Source of the DNA: Arcicella rosea | Lineage (GTDB): Bacteria > Bacteroidota > Bacteroidia > Cytophagales > Spirosomataceae | Assembly (NCBI RefSeq): GCF_040543805.1 | Contig: NZ_JBEUMS010000016.1 | Location: 1 to 64,000, forward strand | Direction: 5' to 3' | Length of the DNA stretch: 64,000 bases | Shown: positions 35,703-44,700 of the stretch, one piece after another | Layout of the letters: each line of letters opens with the position of its first letter | Position numbering within the stretch: position 1 is the first letter of the stretch | Notes under the pieces: model-generated | Seen by the model: the letters and a program-made list of their open reading frames with translations, nothing else | Told to the model about the DNA's origin: nothing | Databases searched by the model: none | Made by a program: the position numbers and the translations under genes

Positions 35703-36659
35703 ATGAAAACTAAGTTGTTATTTATTTTACTTCCTCTTACTTTCTGTTTTAATACTTTTGCTCAAAAGAAAAAGCCTGCAAAAAAAGCTCCTGCTGTTAA
35801 AGTTTCAAAAATTGATTCGACTGAATTACTCAATAAAAATGTGCTGAAAGCTGGTTTGCAACAAGCTAAAGATTTTGTGGAAGCAAGTCTTACCCAAAAA
35901 GATTTAACGGCTAATCAAAACGGTGAAAAACGCTATTATGATTCTTACAAATTGCTATTACATGCTGGCGAAGAACTTTTTTTAGAACATTCTTCTGCTA
36001 ATTTCAGAGTGATGTTGAGCTTAAAAACACCTGCTAAAGATAAGCAAGAACTTAGCTACGATTCTCAGCCTTTTCAAGGAAATAGCATTAATAAATTTCA
36101 TTATGTTGCTCCTGTAACGGGTACTTATACTTTGTTGGCGACTTCGATGGATGCTGGACAATTAGGAAAATATAAAATTGCGAAAACCATTACTACGGCT
36201 TCGGCAATAGAATCTGGACTTGATCAAACTTTTGCGAATCAGTTTAAGGCTTTGGAGAAATCGAAAAAGGAGAACTTTAAAAATATCACTGGCGAGAAAA
36301 TTAAGAAAGACAAAAAAGAAGAAAAGAAAGATAAAACGGCTGGTTTAGAAAGCTTTAAAACCAATCTTGAATTAGTAAGCGGTAAGCCTTCTCTTATTTT
36401 TAAAGATAATAATGGGCAAACGGCTAATTATAAAAGTATATTATTTGAAAGCGAAAACGAAGAAGAAGTAAAAGCTAATTTCGAACAATTGAAAAAGCAA
36501 TTACAGGTATTGACTAGAAATTGGACGGAACAAAGTAATACCGATACCAACTATAGTTCTTCGACAGATACAGATTTTATTACGTTGAAAATCAATTCGA
36601 TTCCTCCTGTTAAGAAAAAGCAGAAGCCTCTTTTTCAACTTGAGTTTGTTTATAATTAA
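35703..36659 (+). CDS. Exported Lys-rich hypothetical protein
   Basis: 318 residues, function not recognised. It has a signal peptide (cleavage after NTFAQK). The mature N-terminus is Lys/Ala-rich (KKKPAKKAPAVKVSK). The segment GEELFLEHSSANFRVMLSLK through YVAPVTGTYTLLATSMDAG resembles a small beta-domain of the pre-peptidase/PPC type. A second Lys-rich hinge (KKDKKEEKKDK, about 200-215) precedes a C-terminal domain. Probably periplasmic. It ends before a perfect palindrome. Confidence 0.7.
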   Translation: MKTKLLFILLPLTFCFNTFAQKKKPAKKAPAVKVSKIDSTELLNKNVLKAGLQQAKDFVEASLTQKDLTANQNGEKRYYDSYKLLLHAGEELFLEHSSANFRVMLSLKTPAKDKQELSYDSQPFQGNSINKFHYVAPVTGTYTLLATSMDAGQLGKYKIAKTITTASAIESGLDQTFANQFKALEKSKKENFKNITGEKIKKDKKEEKKDKTAGLESFKTNLELVSGKPSLIFKDNNGQTANYKSILFESENEEEVKANFEQLKKQLQVLTRNWTEQSNTDTNYSSSTDTDFITLKINSIPPVKKKQKPLFQLEFVYN

Positions 36660-36681
36660 GTAGCATACTGGAGCTAAAGAC

Positions 36682-36717
36682 TTTCTTAGCAGGTGAACAA
36701 ATTCACCTGCTAAGAAA
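36682..36717. repeat. Perfect 16-bp palindrome between convergent genes
   Basis: TTTCTTAGCAGGTGAA (36682-36697) and TTCACCTGCTAAGAAA (36702-36717) around CAAA, followed by A rather than T on the plus strand. It is not a standard terminator in either direction, though it occupies the terminator position. Confidence 0.75.
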
Positions 36718-36781
36718 AAAGGAAAATATTCTACAATTGTAATAAATTCAGAAGAATCACAATTCGCTCAATCACAATTAA

Positions 36782-37483
36782 TTAAGCTGGCATCGTTGGG
36801 CGAACTTCTATTTTACTTGGTAAAGTTCTTGCAGGCATTTTGATTAAATCTGCTACTATCTGACCAATATCTTCTGGCTGAATCTTCCAAGCATCTTTTT
36901 CAGATGGAGAATGTCCATTGAAATGGGTAGCGACAGAACCCGGCATAACCGTTGTTACTTTGATTCCATCTTTTCTTAAATCCATCATGATGGCTTGAGA
37001 GAAACCTACCACACCAAATTTACTCGCATTATACGCTCCGCCATTAGCGAAAAAGTTAGTGCCCGCCAAACTTGAAATCGTGATGAAATATCCCTGAGTT
37101 TCTTTCAAAGCCAAGTAAGAAGCCTTAATGCTATTGAAAGTACCAGTTAAGTTAATATCAATCGTTTCTTGCCATTGTTCAGCAGTTAAGTCTTGAATCG
37201 GTGCAAAATGTCCTACTCCTGCATTAGCAATCACGTAATCTAATCTTCCCCATGTAGCAAGAATCGTATCAACAGCATTTTGTTGAGAAGCCAAATTTCT
37301 TACATCCGATTCAATCCCAATGGCAAAACCTTCTTTGATTTTATTCAATTCTGTGGCCGCTTCGTCTGCACTACTTTGCGAACGACTTGTGATAGCCACT
37401 TTAATTCCTTCTTTGATTAATACTTCGGCAATGCCGTATCCGATTCCTTTTGAACCTCCAGTAATAATAGCAATTTTTGTCAT
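36782..37483 (-). CDS. SDR family oxidoreductase (3-ketoacyl reductase-like)
   Basis: 233 residues from the Met at 37483; the upstream extension to 37549 is 22 residues with no family precedent and is rejected. TGGSKGIG (8-15), NAG (87-89), Ser138, Tyr151-x3-Lys155 (YNASK) are all present, and Arg34 (TSRSQS) suggests NADP(H). The sequence resembles FabG-like reductases that are not tied to fatty acid synthesis. Neighbours do not define a pathway. The CRISPR-like remnant starts about 120 bp upstream. Confidence 0.9.
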   Translation of the reverse strand: MTKIAIITGGSKGIGYGIAEVLIKEGIKVAITSRSQSSADEAATELNKIKEGFAIGIESDVRNLASQQNAVDTILATWGRLDYVIANAGVGHFAPIQDLTAEQWQETIDINLTGTFNSIKASYLALKETQGYFITISSLAGTNFFANGGAYNASKFGVVGFSQAIMMDLRKDGIKVTTVMPGSVATHFNGHSPSEKDAWKIQPEDIGQIVADLIKMPARTLPSKIEVRPTMPA

Positions 37484-37601
37484 GTTGATTGATTTTGAAA
37501 TAAGTTTTGTATCACGGATTTTCAATCCGTCAATGCTGTTCTTGTTCAACTTCTGTTAATGCAAAAAAGTTTCGGTATTGGGTTATCGATACTTATAAAC
37601 A

Positions 37602-37697
37602 ATTTCAATTCCACATTGGTACGATTAGAAGAGCCAGTTCAATTATTCGACCGGGTGTTGCCTCAAGATTTCAATTCCACATTGATACGATTAAATT
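37602..37697 (-). CRISPR. Orphan mini-CRISPR array: two 30-nt repeats, one 36-nt spacer
   Basis: Repeat 1 at 37602-37631 (ATTTCAATTCCACATTGGTA followed by CGATTAGAAG) and repeat 2 at 37668-37697 (same but GATACGATTAAATT) share 26 of 30 positions. The unique spacer is 37632-37667. Repeat length and sequence (ATTTCAATTCCACA...GGTACGATTA) fit type I-B/III repeats of Bacteroidota. On the minus strand each repeat ends in ATTGAAAT, close to the usual 8-nt crRNA handle. No cas gene occurs in the window. Divergence at one end of repeat 2 suggests a decaying or trimmed array. Confidence 0.7.
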
Positions 37698-37708
37698 AAT
37701 AAAAAAAA

Positions 37709-37737
37709 ACAGGTCATAAGTTTTGCTTTTGACCTGT
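37709..37737 (-). terminator. Intrinsic terminator of the APC permease gene
   Basis: ACAGGTCA (37709-37716) with TGACCTGT (37730-37737). On the minus strand the stem is followed by nine T, complementary to the A-run at 37701-37709. It lies 40 bp after the permease stop. Confidence 0.75.
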
Positions 37738-37777
37738 TCTATTGTTTTCTACGGATTGGAAATCCGTAGTACTATTT

Positions 37778-39238
37778 TTATGATTTCTTTTTCCATAAAT
37801 AGAAAACAGGAATTCCTAGAGCTACAATGCCAACACCTGCCCAAGATGGAATGGGTTTGTAAATCAACAAATTCACGCAGAGACCCGTAGCAAATAAAAG
37901 ATAAATCGCAGGAATAACGGGATAGCCAAAAGCTTTGTATGGACGTGGAGTATTGGGTTGTTTTTTACGCAAAACGAATACTCCAACGATTGTCAATATA
38001 TAAAATACCAAAATGGCAAAAACGGTATAATCTAATAAATCACCATAAGTACCTGTTAAACACAATAAACAAGCCCATCCGCATTGAATCCATAATGAAA
38101 AAGCAGGTACACCTTTACTGTTTAATTCGCCAGCCTTTTTGAAGAAAAGTCCGTCTTTTGCCATCGCATAATAGACTCTCGCTCCCGATAAAATGATACC
38201 ATTATTACAGCCAAAAGTAGAAATCATGATAAAAATCGCCATGATGATAGTAGCAGGATTTCCGAAAATCATTTCAGCGGCAGCTGTCCCTACTCTATCA
38301 TTCGTTGCAAACATTATTCCTCTTGAGAGCGTGTCTTCTGCATTGGGATGACCTTGTACAGGCAAAAGCATCAAGTACGCAATGTTAGCCAAAATATACA
38401 AAGCACTTACCGTTAGCGTTCCGTACAATAAACTTAATGGAATATCACGTTTAGGGTTTTTCATTTCTCCAGCGGTATAAGTAACGTTGTTCCAAGCCGA
38501 AGACGAAAACAATGGACCAATTAAGGCTAAACCCATTGCCGACCATAAACCTACACCCGACAAGTACTCGTAATCCATGATTTTACCATTTTCCCATATA
38601 ATTTTCACTGGACTCCAAAAATCAATTGAATTGATTGCCCACATACCTTTTTTAGGGTCTGAGCCAACAATTATTCCAATAACAGCCAAGCCCAATAAAG
38701 CTCCAATTTTGGTAACAGTAAAGATTAATTGAACCAATTTAGCATTCTTCACACCCTGAACATTTACGAAAGTCAGGAGTAGAATAAGAGCAATCGCTAA
38801 AAGTTGTTGTGTATCAAAAAGAAGGAATTTATGTTCAGTACCGATATAATTAGGAAGCAGAACACCAGTATATTTGGCAAAAGCGACGGCAACGGCAGCA
38901 ATCGTTCCAGTTTCGATAACCAAAAAGGTAGTCCAGCCAAAAAGGAAACCCGTTAAAGAATTATAAGCTTCTCTGAGATAAACGTATTGACCGCCAGCAT
39001 TTGGCATCATACCCGCCAATTCGCCATAAGAAAGTGCTGAAATCAAAGTGATTATCCCAGTGATAATCCAAGCCAGTAATAGATAACCGGGAGAACCTAA
39101 GTTACGAGTAACATCTGCTGAAACGATGAAAATACCAGAGCCAATCATCGAGCCAATCACAATCATAGTGGCATCAGTTAGGCTTAGTTCTTTTTTTAGT
39201 TCTTGTGAAGTAGTGGGAGAAGTATTTTTTTCCATCAA
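37778..39238 (-). CDS. APC family amino acid permease
   Basis: 486 residues with about twelve hydrophobic helices. The entry segment ELSLTDATMIVIGSMIGSGIFIVSADV with the GSGIF substrate-binding motif is diagnostic of the APC superfamily (YfnA/LAT-like amino acid transporters). It probably imports or exchanges amino acids across the inner membrane. It is a single gene, with a terminator behind it. Confidence 0.92.
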   Translation of the reverse strand: MMEKNTSPTTSQELKKELSLTDATMIVIGSMIGSGIFIVSADVTRNLGSPGYLLLAWIITGIITLISALSYGELAGMMPNAGGQYVYLREAYNSLTGFLFGWTTFLVIETGTIAAVAVAFAKYTGVLLPNYIGTEHKFLLFDTQQLLAIALILLLTFVNVQGVKNAKLVQLIFTVTKIGALLGLAVIGIIVGSDPKKGMWAINSIDFWSPVKIIWENGKIMDYEYLSGVGLWSAMGLALIGPLFSSSAWNNVTYTAGEMKNPKRDIPLSLLYGTLTVSALYILANIAYLMLLPVQGHPNAEDTLSRGIMFATNDRVGTAAAEMIFGNPATIIMAIFIMISTFGCNNGIILSGARVYYAMAKDGLFFKKAGELNSKGVPAFSLWIQCGWACLLCLTGTYGDLLDYTVFAILVFYILTIVGVFVLRKKQPNTPRPYKAFGYPVIPAIYLLFATGLCVNLLIYKPIPSWAGVGIVALGIPVFYLWKKKS

Positions 39239-39486
39239 GGATTTATTGGTTAGTTTGGTTGATTAACAAACTTAACGAAAGACGGCTTGATTTCAAAATT
39301 TGGGGATTTATTAGGGTTAAATGATTAGAGATTACTTCCTTAACTCCAACATCCATTTTCATTATAATATTATTATGTAACCTACTACAAAACCTTAGTC
39401 CCATTTTAAAGCAAATTAAAAAATGTAACAAACTTAGTTTTGAAAGAGTTTTACTACTAAAACTAATTACTATAAGTTTTAAAATG

Positions 39487-39526
39487 AAAAATCCCCGTTT
39501 GAATTGAATTTCAAACGGGGATTTTT
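39487..39526 (-). terminator. Intrinsic terminator of the ECF sigma gene
   Basis: AAAAATCCCCGTTTGAA (39487-39503) with TTCAAACGGGGATTTTT (39510-39526). A/T runs on both sides make it bidirectional. It lies 26 bp past the sigma gene stop. A minus-strand open frame at 39243-39602 crosses it and is not a gene. Confidence 0.85.
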
Positions 39527-39552
39527 TATGAATATTTGTCCAGAGAGTAAAT

Positions 39553-40143
39553 CTACCCAACCAAAGGATATTCCCAAGGGTAAGAGTATTTTGAACCAAC
39601 ATTAAAAATCTCTTGCAAAGAATCTAAGGCTCTATAAATTAAGGCTCTTGCAGATTTCACTTTCGTCATTTCCATGATTTGAGCAATCTCTTCATAACTC
39701 ACATCTTCGTAAAAATATAATAAAATTGCTTCTCTTTGCTTTATCGGTAATTTATTGAATGCTTCTTGTAAAAGTTCGCCCGACTGATCTAAACAAAGTT
39801 CACGTAAAATATCTGAATCTGCGGCAAAATCAATCTGAAAATCTCCGCCAAAATCATTCAAACTAGAAAATCTATCTTCATGTTTTACTTTACGAACTAA
39901 CTTATTTCTCAAACTTGCCAATAAATAAAACTTAATTGAGGTTGTCGCACCCAAACGTTCACGACTTTGTATCAATTCACAAAATAACTCTTGAACAGCA
40001 TCTCTCACCAAATCCGTATCACTTGAAAATTGACGACCATAATTGTACAATACATTCACGTATTGGCGATAAATCGTCTCCAAGGCAGAATCACTTCCTT
40101 TTAGAAACTCATTCCAAAGCTGGCTGTCAGATACTTTATCCAT
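39553..40143 (-). CDS. ECF-type RNA polymerase sigma factor of the arabinan PUL
   Basis: 196 residues. Sigma-70 region 2 lies at about 20-90 (LETIYRQYVNVLYNYGRQF, VRDAVQELFCELIQ) and region 4 at about 130-180 (LPIKQREAILLYFYEDVSYEEIAQ, then a helix-turn-helix). No region 3 is present, as expected for ECF sigma factors. It is divergent from FecR and the SusC/D genes, an arrangement typical of Bacteroidota loci controlled by trans-envelope signalling. Its promoter region carries a 9-bp dyad (see separate entry). Confidence 0.93.
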   Translation of the reverse strand: MDKVSDSQLWNEFLKGSDSALETIYRQYVNVLYNYGRQFSSDTDLVRDAVQELFCELIQSRERLGATTSIKFYLLASLRNKLVRKVKHEDRFSSLNDFGGDFQIDFAADSDILRELCLDQSGELLQEAFNKLPIKQREAILLYFYEDVSYEEIAQIMEMTKVKSARALIYRALDSLQEIFNVGSKYSYPWEYPLVG

Positions 40144-40172
40144 CTAATTATGTTCGTTGAGCTTTTGAAAAC

Positions 40173-40191
40173 TTGTGTCAAGTTGACACAA
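40173..40191. promoter_or_regulatory. Operator-like dyad at the sigma gene start of transcription
   Basis: TTGTGTCAA-G-TTGACACAA is a perfect 9-bp inverted repeat, 30 bp before the sigma ATG and directly downstream of its -7 box. Its placement over the expected transcription start suggests a repressor or activator site. Confidence 0.6.
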
Positions 40192-40198
40192 TCATACA

Positions 40199-40227
40199 CA
40201 AAGATAATAAAATATTTACAAAACCAA
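40199..40227 (-). promoter_or_regulatory. Candidate promoter of the ECF sigma gene
   Basis: On the minus strand TTG (40227-40225) and TATCTTTG (40206-40199) are 18 nt apart, close to the primary-sigma consensus. Transcription would start near 40192, within or beside the dyad. The plus-strand promoter for FecR in the same 294-bp spacer was not identified. Confidence 0.5.
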
Positions 40228-40437
40228 CAAATTGTATAAAAAAAATAAAAACTTTTACTTTTCTACGCATAAATACTTTTAGTTACAGAATATCATAGAA
40301 TAATTAAAAATAAAACAGAAGCTAATACCTTAATTTTCAATGAATTATTCAATTTATTCACTATAAATTCATTTTTTATTGATTTTACTATGGTCATCCT
40401 AGCATTGTTTGTCTTTATTAATTGAAAACCTACAAAT

Positions 40438-41481
40438 ATGTACTCTAACATTGAACAAATAAAAGATTTACTCGAAGACCCAAATTTTGTGAATTGGGTT
40501 AATCAACCAAACGCTGAGTTGGATGAACATTGGCAAGAATGGTCAGAAAAGCATCCAGAAAGAAGAAGCGATTTGTTGTTGGCAAAACGATTCGTGAAAT
40601 CTCTGCATTATAAAAATGAATTTATGCTTGACGAAGTAGAACAAGATAAAATGTTTGAACAAATCAAAGCATTTAAACAAAATAAAGATGAAGCTGATAG
40701 AAAGTTAATTCGCAAAATCAATTTCCGAAAAACATTGTTCGGACTTTCAGCAGCAGCTTCTGTCATTATGGCATTTATTGGAAGTGTTTATTGGACAAGT
40801 AAAGAAAATCCTGCTCCTTTCAGCATTGTTCGCTCAAGCAATTCCATAGAAGTAGCCACTACTTATAAAGGACAACGCACCAAAGTAATATTACCAGATG
40901 GCAGTATTGTACATCTCAACGCTGGAAGTAGTATCAATTATCCAGTAGCTTTTAGCAAAACCAACCGAGTAGTTACGCTTGTTGGTGAAGGATTTTTCGA
41001 AGTTGTTAAAAATAAGAAAAAACCTTTTATTGTGGAAACAGGCAAAGTAAAAACGCAAGTATTAGGAACATCATTTAATGTTAGAGCTTACGCTAATGAA
41101 AAAATAGTACAAGTAGCCGTAGCAACTGGAAAAGTAAAAATGGAAGACAAAGCATCTGGAAAGTCTCAATTCCTTACTCCTAATGAAATGGGGACTTTAG
41201 ATAATACTGCTAATATCCTAAAAACAAAAGTGAATCTTGAAAAAGCAACGGGCTGGAAAAAAGGAGTATTGGTATTTGATGGCGATAACTTCACTGATGT
41301 TTTTACAAAGTTGGAGATTTGGTACGGAGTAAACATCATCGTCCTTCCTAATGTTGAGCTAAAAGGACATTATAGTGGAGAATTTCAGCAAGAAACGCTT
41401 GAAAATATTATGCAAGGAATTGCTTTTACTTCTGGCTTTCAATACGAAATAGCTGGCAAAACAATTCTCATTCACAATTGA
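40438..41481 (+). CDS. FecR family anti-sigma factor
   Basis: 347 residues. The cytoplasmic N-terminus (about 1-95) would bind the sigma factor, a hydrophobic helix (about 98-120, TLFGLSAAASVIMAFIGSVY) crosses the inner membrane, and the periplasmic FecR domain (about 135-230, RTKVILPDGSIVHLNAGSSI) and a C-terminal STN-like segment (KATGWKKGVLVFDGDNFTDV) follow. It should relay the loaded-receptor signal to the divergent ECF sigma. Same-strand order FecR, SusC, SusD is typical. Confidence 0.93.
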   Translation: MYSNIEQIKDLLEDPNFVNWVNQPNAELDEHWQEWSEKHPERRSDLLLAKRFVKSLHYKNEFMLDEVEQDKMFEQIKAFKQNKDEADRKLIRKINFRKTLFGLSAAASVIMAFIGSVYWTSKENPAPFSIVRSSNSIEVATTYKGQRTKVILPDGSIVHLNAGSSINYPVAFSKTNRVVTLVGEGFFEVVKNKKKPFIVETGKVKTQVLGTSFNVRAYANEKIVQVAVATGKVKMEDKASGKSQFLTPNEMGTLDNTANILKTKVNLEKATGWKKGVLVFDGDNFTDVFTKLEIWYGVNIIVLPNVELKGHYSGEFQQETLENIMQGIAFTSGFQYEIAGKTILIHN

Positions 41482-41598
41482 TTAGATTACCAAACCACTA
41501 AAAATACATTCTCAAATTAATCAATTTTTACAACAAAAAACCCTTCTAAATTTCATGAAACTAAGAAATTCAAACAACACTAGTTAAGGGTTATTGAA

Positions 41599-41658
41599 TT
41601 GTATATGGTTGTGTCAATTGTTTTTCTGCAAGAAAATAGCAACACAACCAATATACAA
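41599..41658 (+). promoter_or_regulatory. Structured leader of the SusC-like gene
   Basis: Left arm 41599-41614 (TTGTATATGGTTGTGT) pairs with 41642-41658 (ACACAACCAATATACAA) with one bulged A, enclosing a smaller TTTTCT/AGAAAA hairpin. An outer AACCCTT/AAGGGTT pair lies at about 41545-41591. It sits about 95 bp before the SusC ATG and may control expression at the RNA level or be a dyad for a regulator. Confidence 0.5.
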
Positions 41659-41751
41659 AGCAAAAGACCTTTAATAAAATTATCCTAAAAATTGGCGTTT
41701 GGAGGATAAGCATTAAAAAAGTATAAGTATTTAAAATACAATAACAAATTT

Positions 41752-44700
41752 ATGAAAATTCATTTACTACCAAGTATGCGATGTTCAAAATATCTTTTTG
41801 TAGCAATTTTTTTGCTCATTTTGAACGTAATCGGGTCTATTCACGCTCAAGCTAATAGCTTTGATGAAACGAGATTGACTCTTAGAGTCGATAAAATGAA
41901 CATTTTGCAAGTTTTTAAAGAAATTGAAAAGAAAACTGCTTATAAGTTTACTTACAATGATGCTTTTTTGAATGATAAAATGAGAGTAACGATGAGCATG
42001 GAAAACCGTTCGTTGACTGAAATTCTTGCATTTTTATCGAAAGAAGTGAATTTGGAGTTCAAACAAGTAAAAAAACATATTCACGTAATTGCTTCTAATG
42101 ATAGAAAAACCAGTTTTTTAGGCGGTGAATCCGTTCAATCTATCAAAGTGGCGGGATTCCCAGTTAAAGGGAAAGTAACAAGTGGCGAAAGTGGTGACGG
42201 CATTCCCGGAGCAAGCGTATTAATTAAAGGAACAAACAAAGGTACTGTTACCAACGCATTGGGTGAATTTTCGATGGAGGTTGATAATGAAGCTACCGTT
42301 TTAGTTTTCAGTTCAATCGGTTATGTTTCTAAAGAAATTGCTGTAGCTGGTCGTAAATTAATCAATGTCAATTTATTATCAGATGTTAAAGCTTTAGATG
42401 AAGTAGTTGTGGTAGGTTACGGTACTCAGAAAGCGAAAGATTTAACAGGTTCAGTAGGTATTGTAAAAGTTGATGATGCTAAGAAAACCGCTTCTTATGA
42501 TGTTGCTAAACTTTTACAAGGACAAGTCCCGGGTGTAACTGTACAAAGTTCAGGAGAGCCGGGCGGTTTTGTTAATATCAAAATTCGTGGTATTGGTTCA
42601 TTGACAAACAATAACCCTCTTTTTGTGATTGATGGAGTTTTAGTAGATAGTCCTTTTGATTTTTCTACCAATGACATTGAATCTATTTCAGTATTGAAAG
42701 ATGCTTCGGCAGGTGCTATTTATGGTTCGAGAGGGATGAACGGTGTAGTAATTATCACGACTAAAAAAGGCAAAGCGGGTCCTTTAAAAGTTGATTATAA
42801 TGCTTATGCTGGTGTTCAAAATATTGCAAAAACGATTTCAGTAATGGACAGAGTGGGCTATCAAAATGTTGTTAGTGCAGCGGAATTAAATGCTGGCTTA
42901 ACAATTGCGCCTGCCAATGACCCTACCAATCCAGCTTATATCAGTAAAGTAAATACAAACTGGCAAAAAGAAGGTTTGAAAACAGGTTATATTCAAGACC
43001 ATAACTTAAGTTTTTCAGGCGGTTCAGAAACCATCAAAGCAAGTGCTTCATTAGGCTTCTTCAACAATAGCTCAACGGTAACTGGTCCACAGAACTACAA
43101 GCGTTATACTTTCAACGGAAACATTTCTGGTAAAAAGGGCATTTTCTCGTTCGGAGCAAAAATTGGCTATACCAATTCAGAGAAAATTGGCGCAGAAAAT
43201 ACTCGTGAACATGCTGTTTTCGGAGGCGCTATCACTAGTTTATTGACAGCCATTCCAACAATGTCAGTGTATGACGAAAATCGTTTAGGTGGTTTTGGTG
43301 GTGCTGATAAAAACACACAAAGAGCCATTACTTTAAACGTAATCGGGATGAACTCTTTATTGAAAGGAACTGATACTCGTAATAGATTTCTAGGTTCAGT
43401 TTTTGGAGAACTAGAATTATTGAAAAACTTGAAATACAAACTTCAATTAAGTGCTGACCGCATTGATACAAGATACTTATTCTTCGAACCAAAATATGAT
43501 TTAGGTTTTTATTACTTAACACCTAATGCCTATTTATTCGAGAAAAGAGAAAATAACTTGACGACTTTGGCTGAAAACACTTTGAACTATTCGCATGAAT
43601 TTGGTAAACATAAAATCGAAGCATTGGCGGGTTATACTTTCCAACAAGGTGTTTATTCAAGAACTGAAGCAAGTGCAAAAGGCTTAGTTGAACCTTATGT
43701 ATTGAACATGAATACTGCTGTAAATACAGCTAACGGTAAAAGTGTAACAGGTTGGGATTCTAAAGCTACTTTATCATCAGTGTTGGCTCGTTTGAACTAT
43801 AATTATGCAGATAAATACTTATTGACTGTAAATTATCGGCGTGATGGTTCTTCTAAATTCAGAGCAGAAAATCGCTATGGAAACTTTGCTTCTGTTGGGG
43901 TAGCTTGGAATGTTCACAATGACATTGAACTTCCAGAAGCAATCAGTTCTTTAAAATTAAGAGGAGGTTACGGTGCTTTAGGTAACCAAAATGTGGGTGA
44001 TTATTTGACAGATACTTATATCAATACCAACACAGGTTATGTATTTGGTGGGGTTTTAGCGCCGGGTGCTATCAGAACTCAAGTTGTTGACCCTTCAATA
44101 AGATGGGAAAGTAAACGTACTACAAACGCTGCAATGGAATTAGGTTTATTCAGAGACCGTGTTTCTTTTTCTGTTGAATATTACGATAACCGTTCTTATG
44201 ATGTATTGGCAAATATTCCAATCCCTACTTCAGTGGGAGCAACAAATGGTTCAATCTTAACGAATGCTGCATCTTTGAGTAACTCAGGACTTGAATTTAC
44301 GGCTAGCTACCGCCAACAAACTGGTGATTTCAAATATGCAGTTTCAGCAAACTTCCATACGCTTTCAAATAAAGTATTGGCTTTGGGTGGAACGAATAAT
44401 CCAATTTATGGAGCGGCAAGTAAAACAGAGGTTGGTCAACCAATTGGTCAGATTTTCGGATACGTTTCTGAGGGTATTTTCCAAAACGCTGATGATGTAA
44501 AAAACCATGCAACACAAACCAATGCAGCCCCTGGTGATGTAAAATTCAAAGATTTGAATGGCGATAAAGTTATTACTTCTGATGATCGTACTTATTTAGG
44601 AAATACGATTCCAACTTTTTACTTCGGAACTAACTTCAATGCTTCTTACAAAAACTTTGATTTCTCTGCTTTCATTCAAGGTAGTGGTGGTAACAAAATA

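Larger units (their letters stand above)
37511..37770. repeat. ACGGATT...AATCCGT hairpins flanking the mini-CRISPR
   Basis: Two small hairpins, ACGGATTTTCAATCCGT (about 37513-37530) and CTACGGATTGGAAATCCGTAG (about 37748-37768), bracket the CRISPR remnant. Similar ACGGATT stems suggest copies of one short interspersed palindrome. Confidence 0.5.

Noticed and set aside
39243..39602. 119-residue minus-strand open frame
   Set aside because: It crosses the strong terminator at 39487-39526 and overlaps the end of the sigma gene in another frame.
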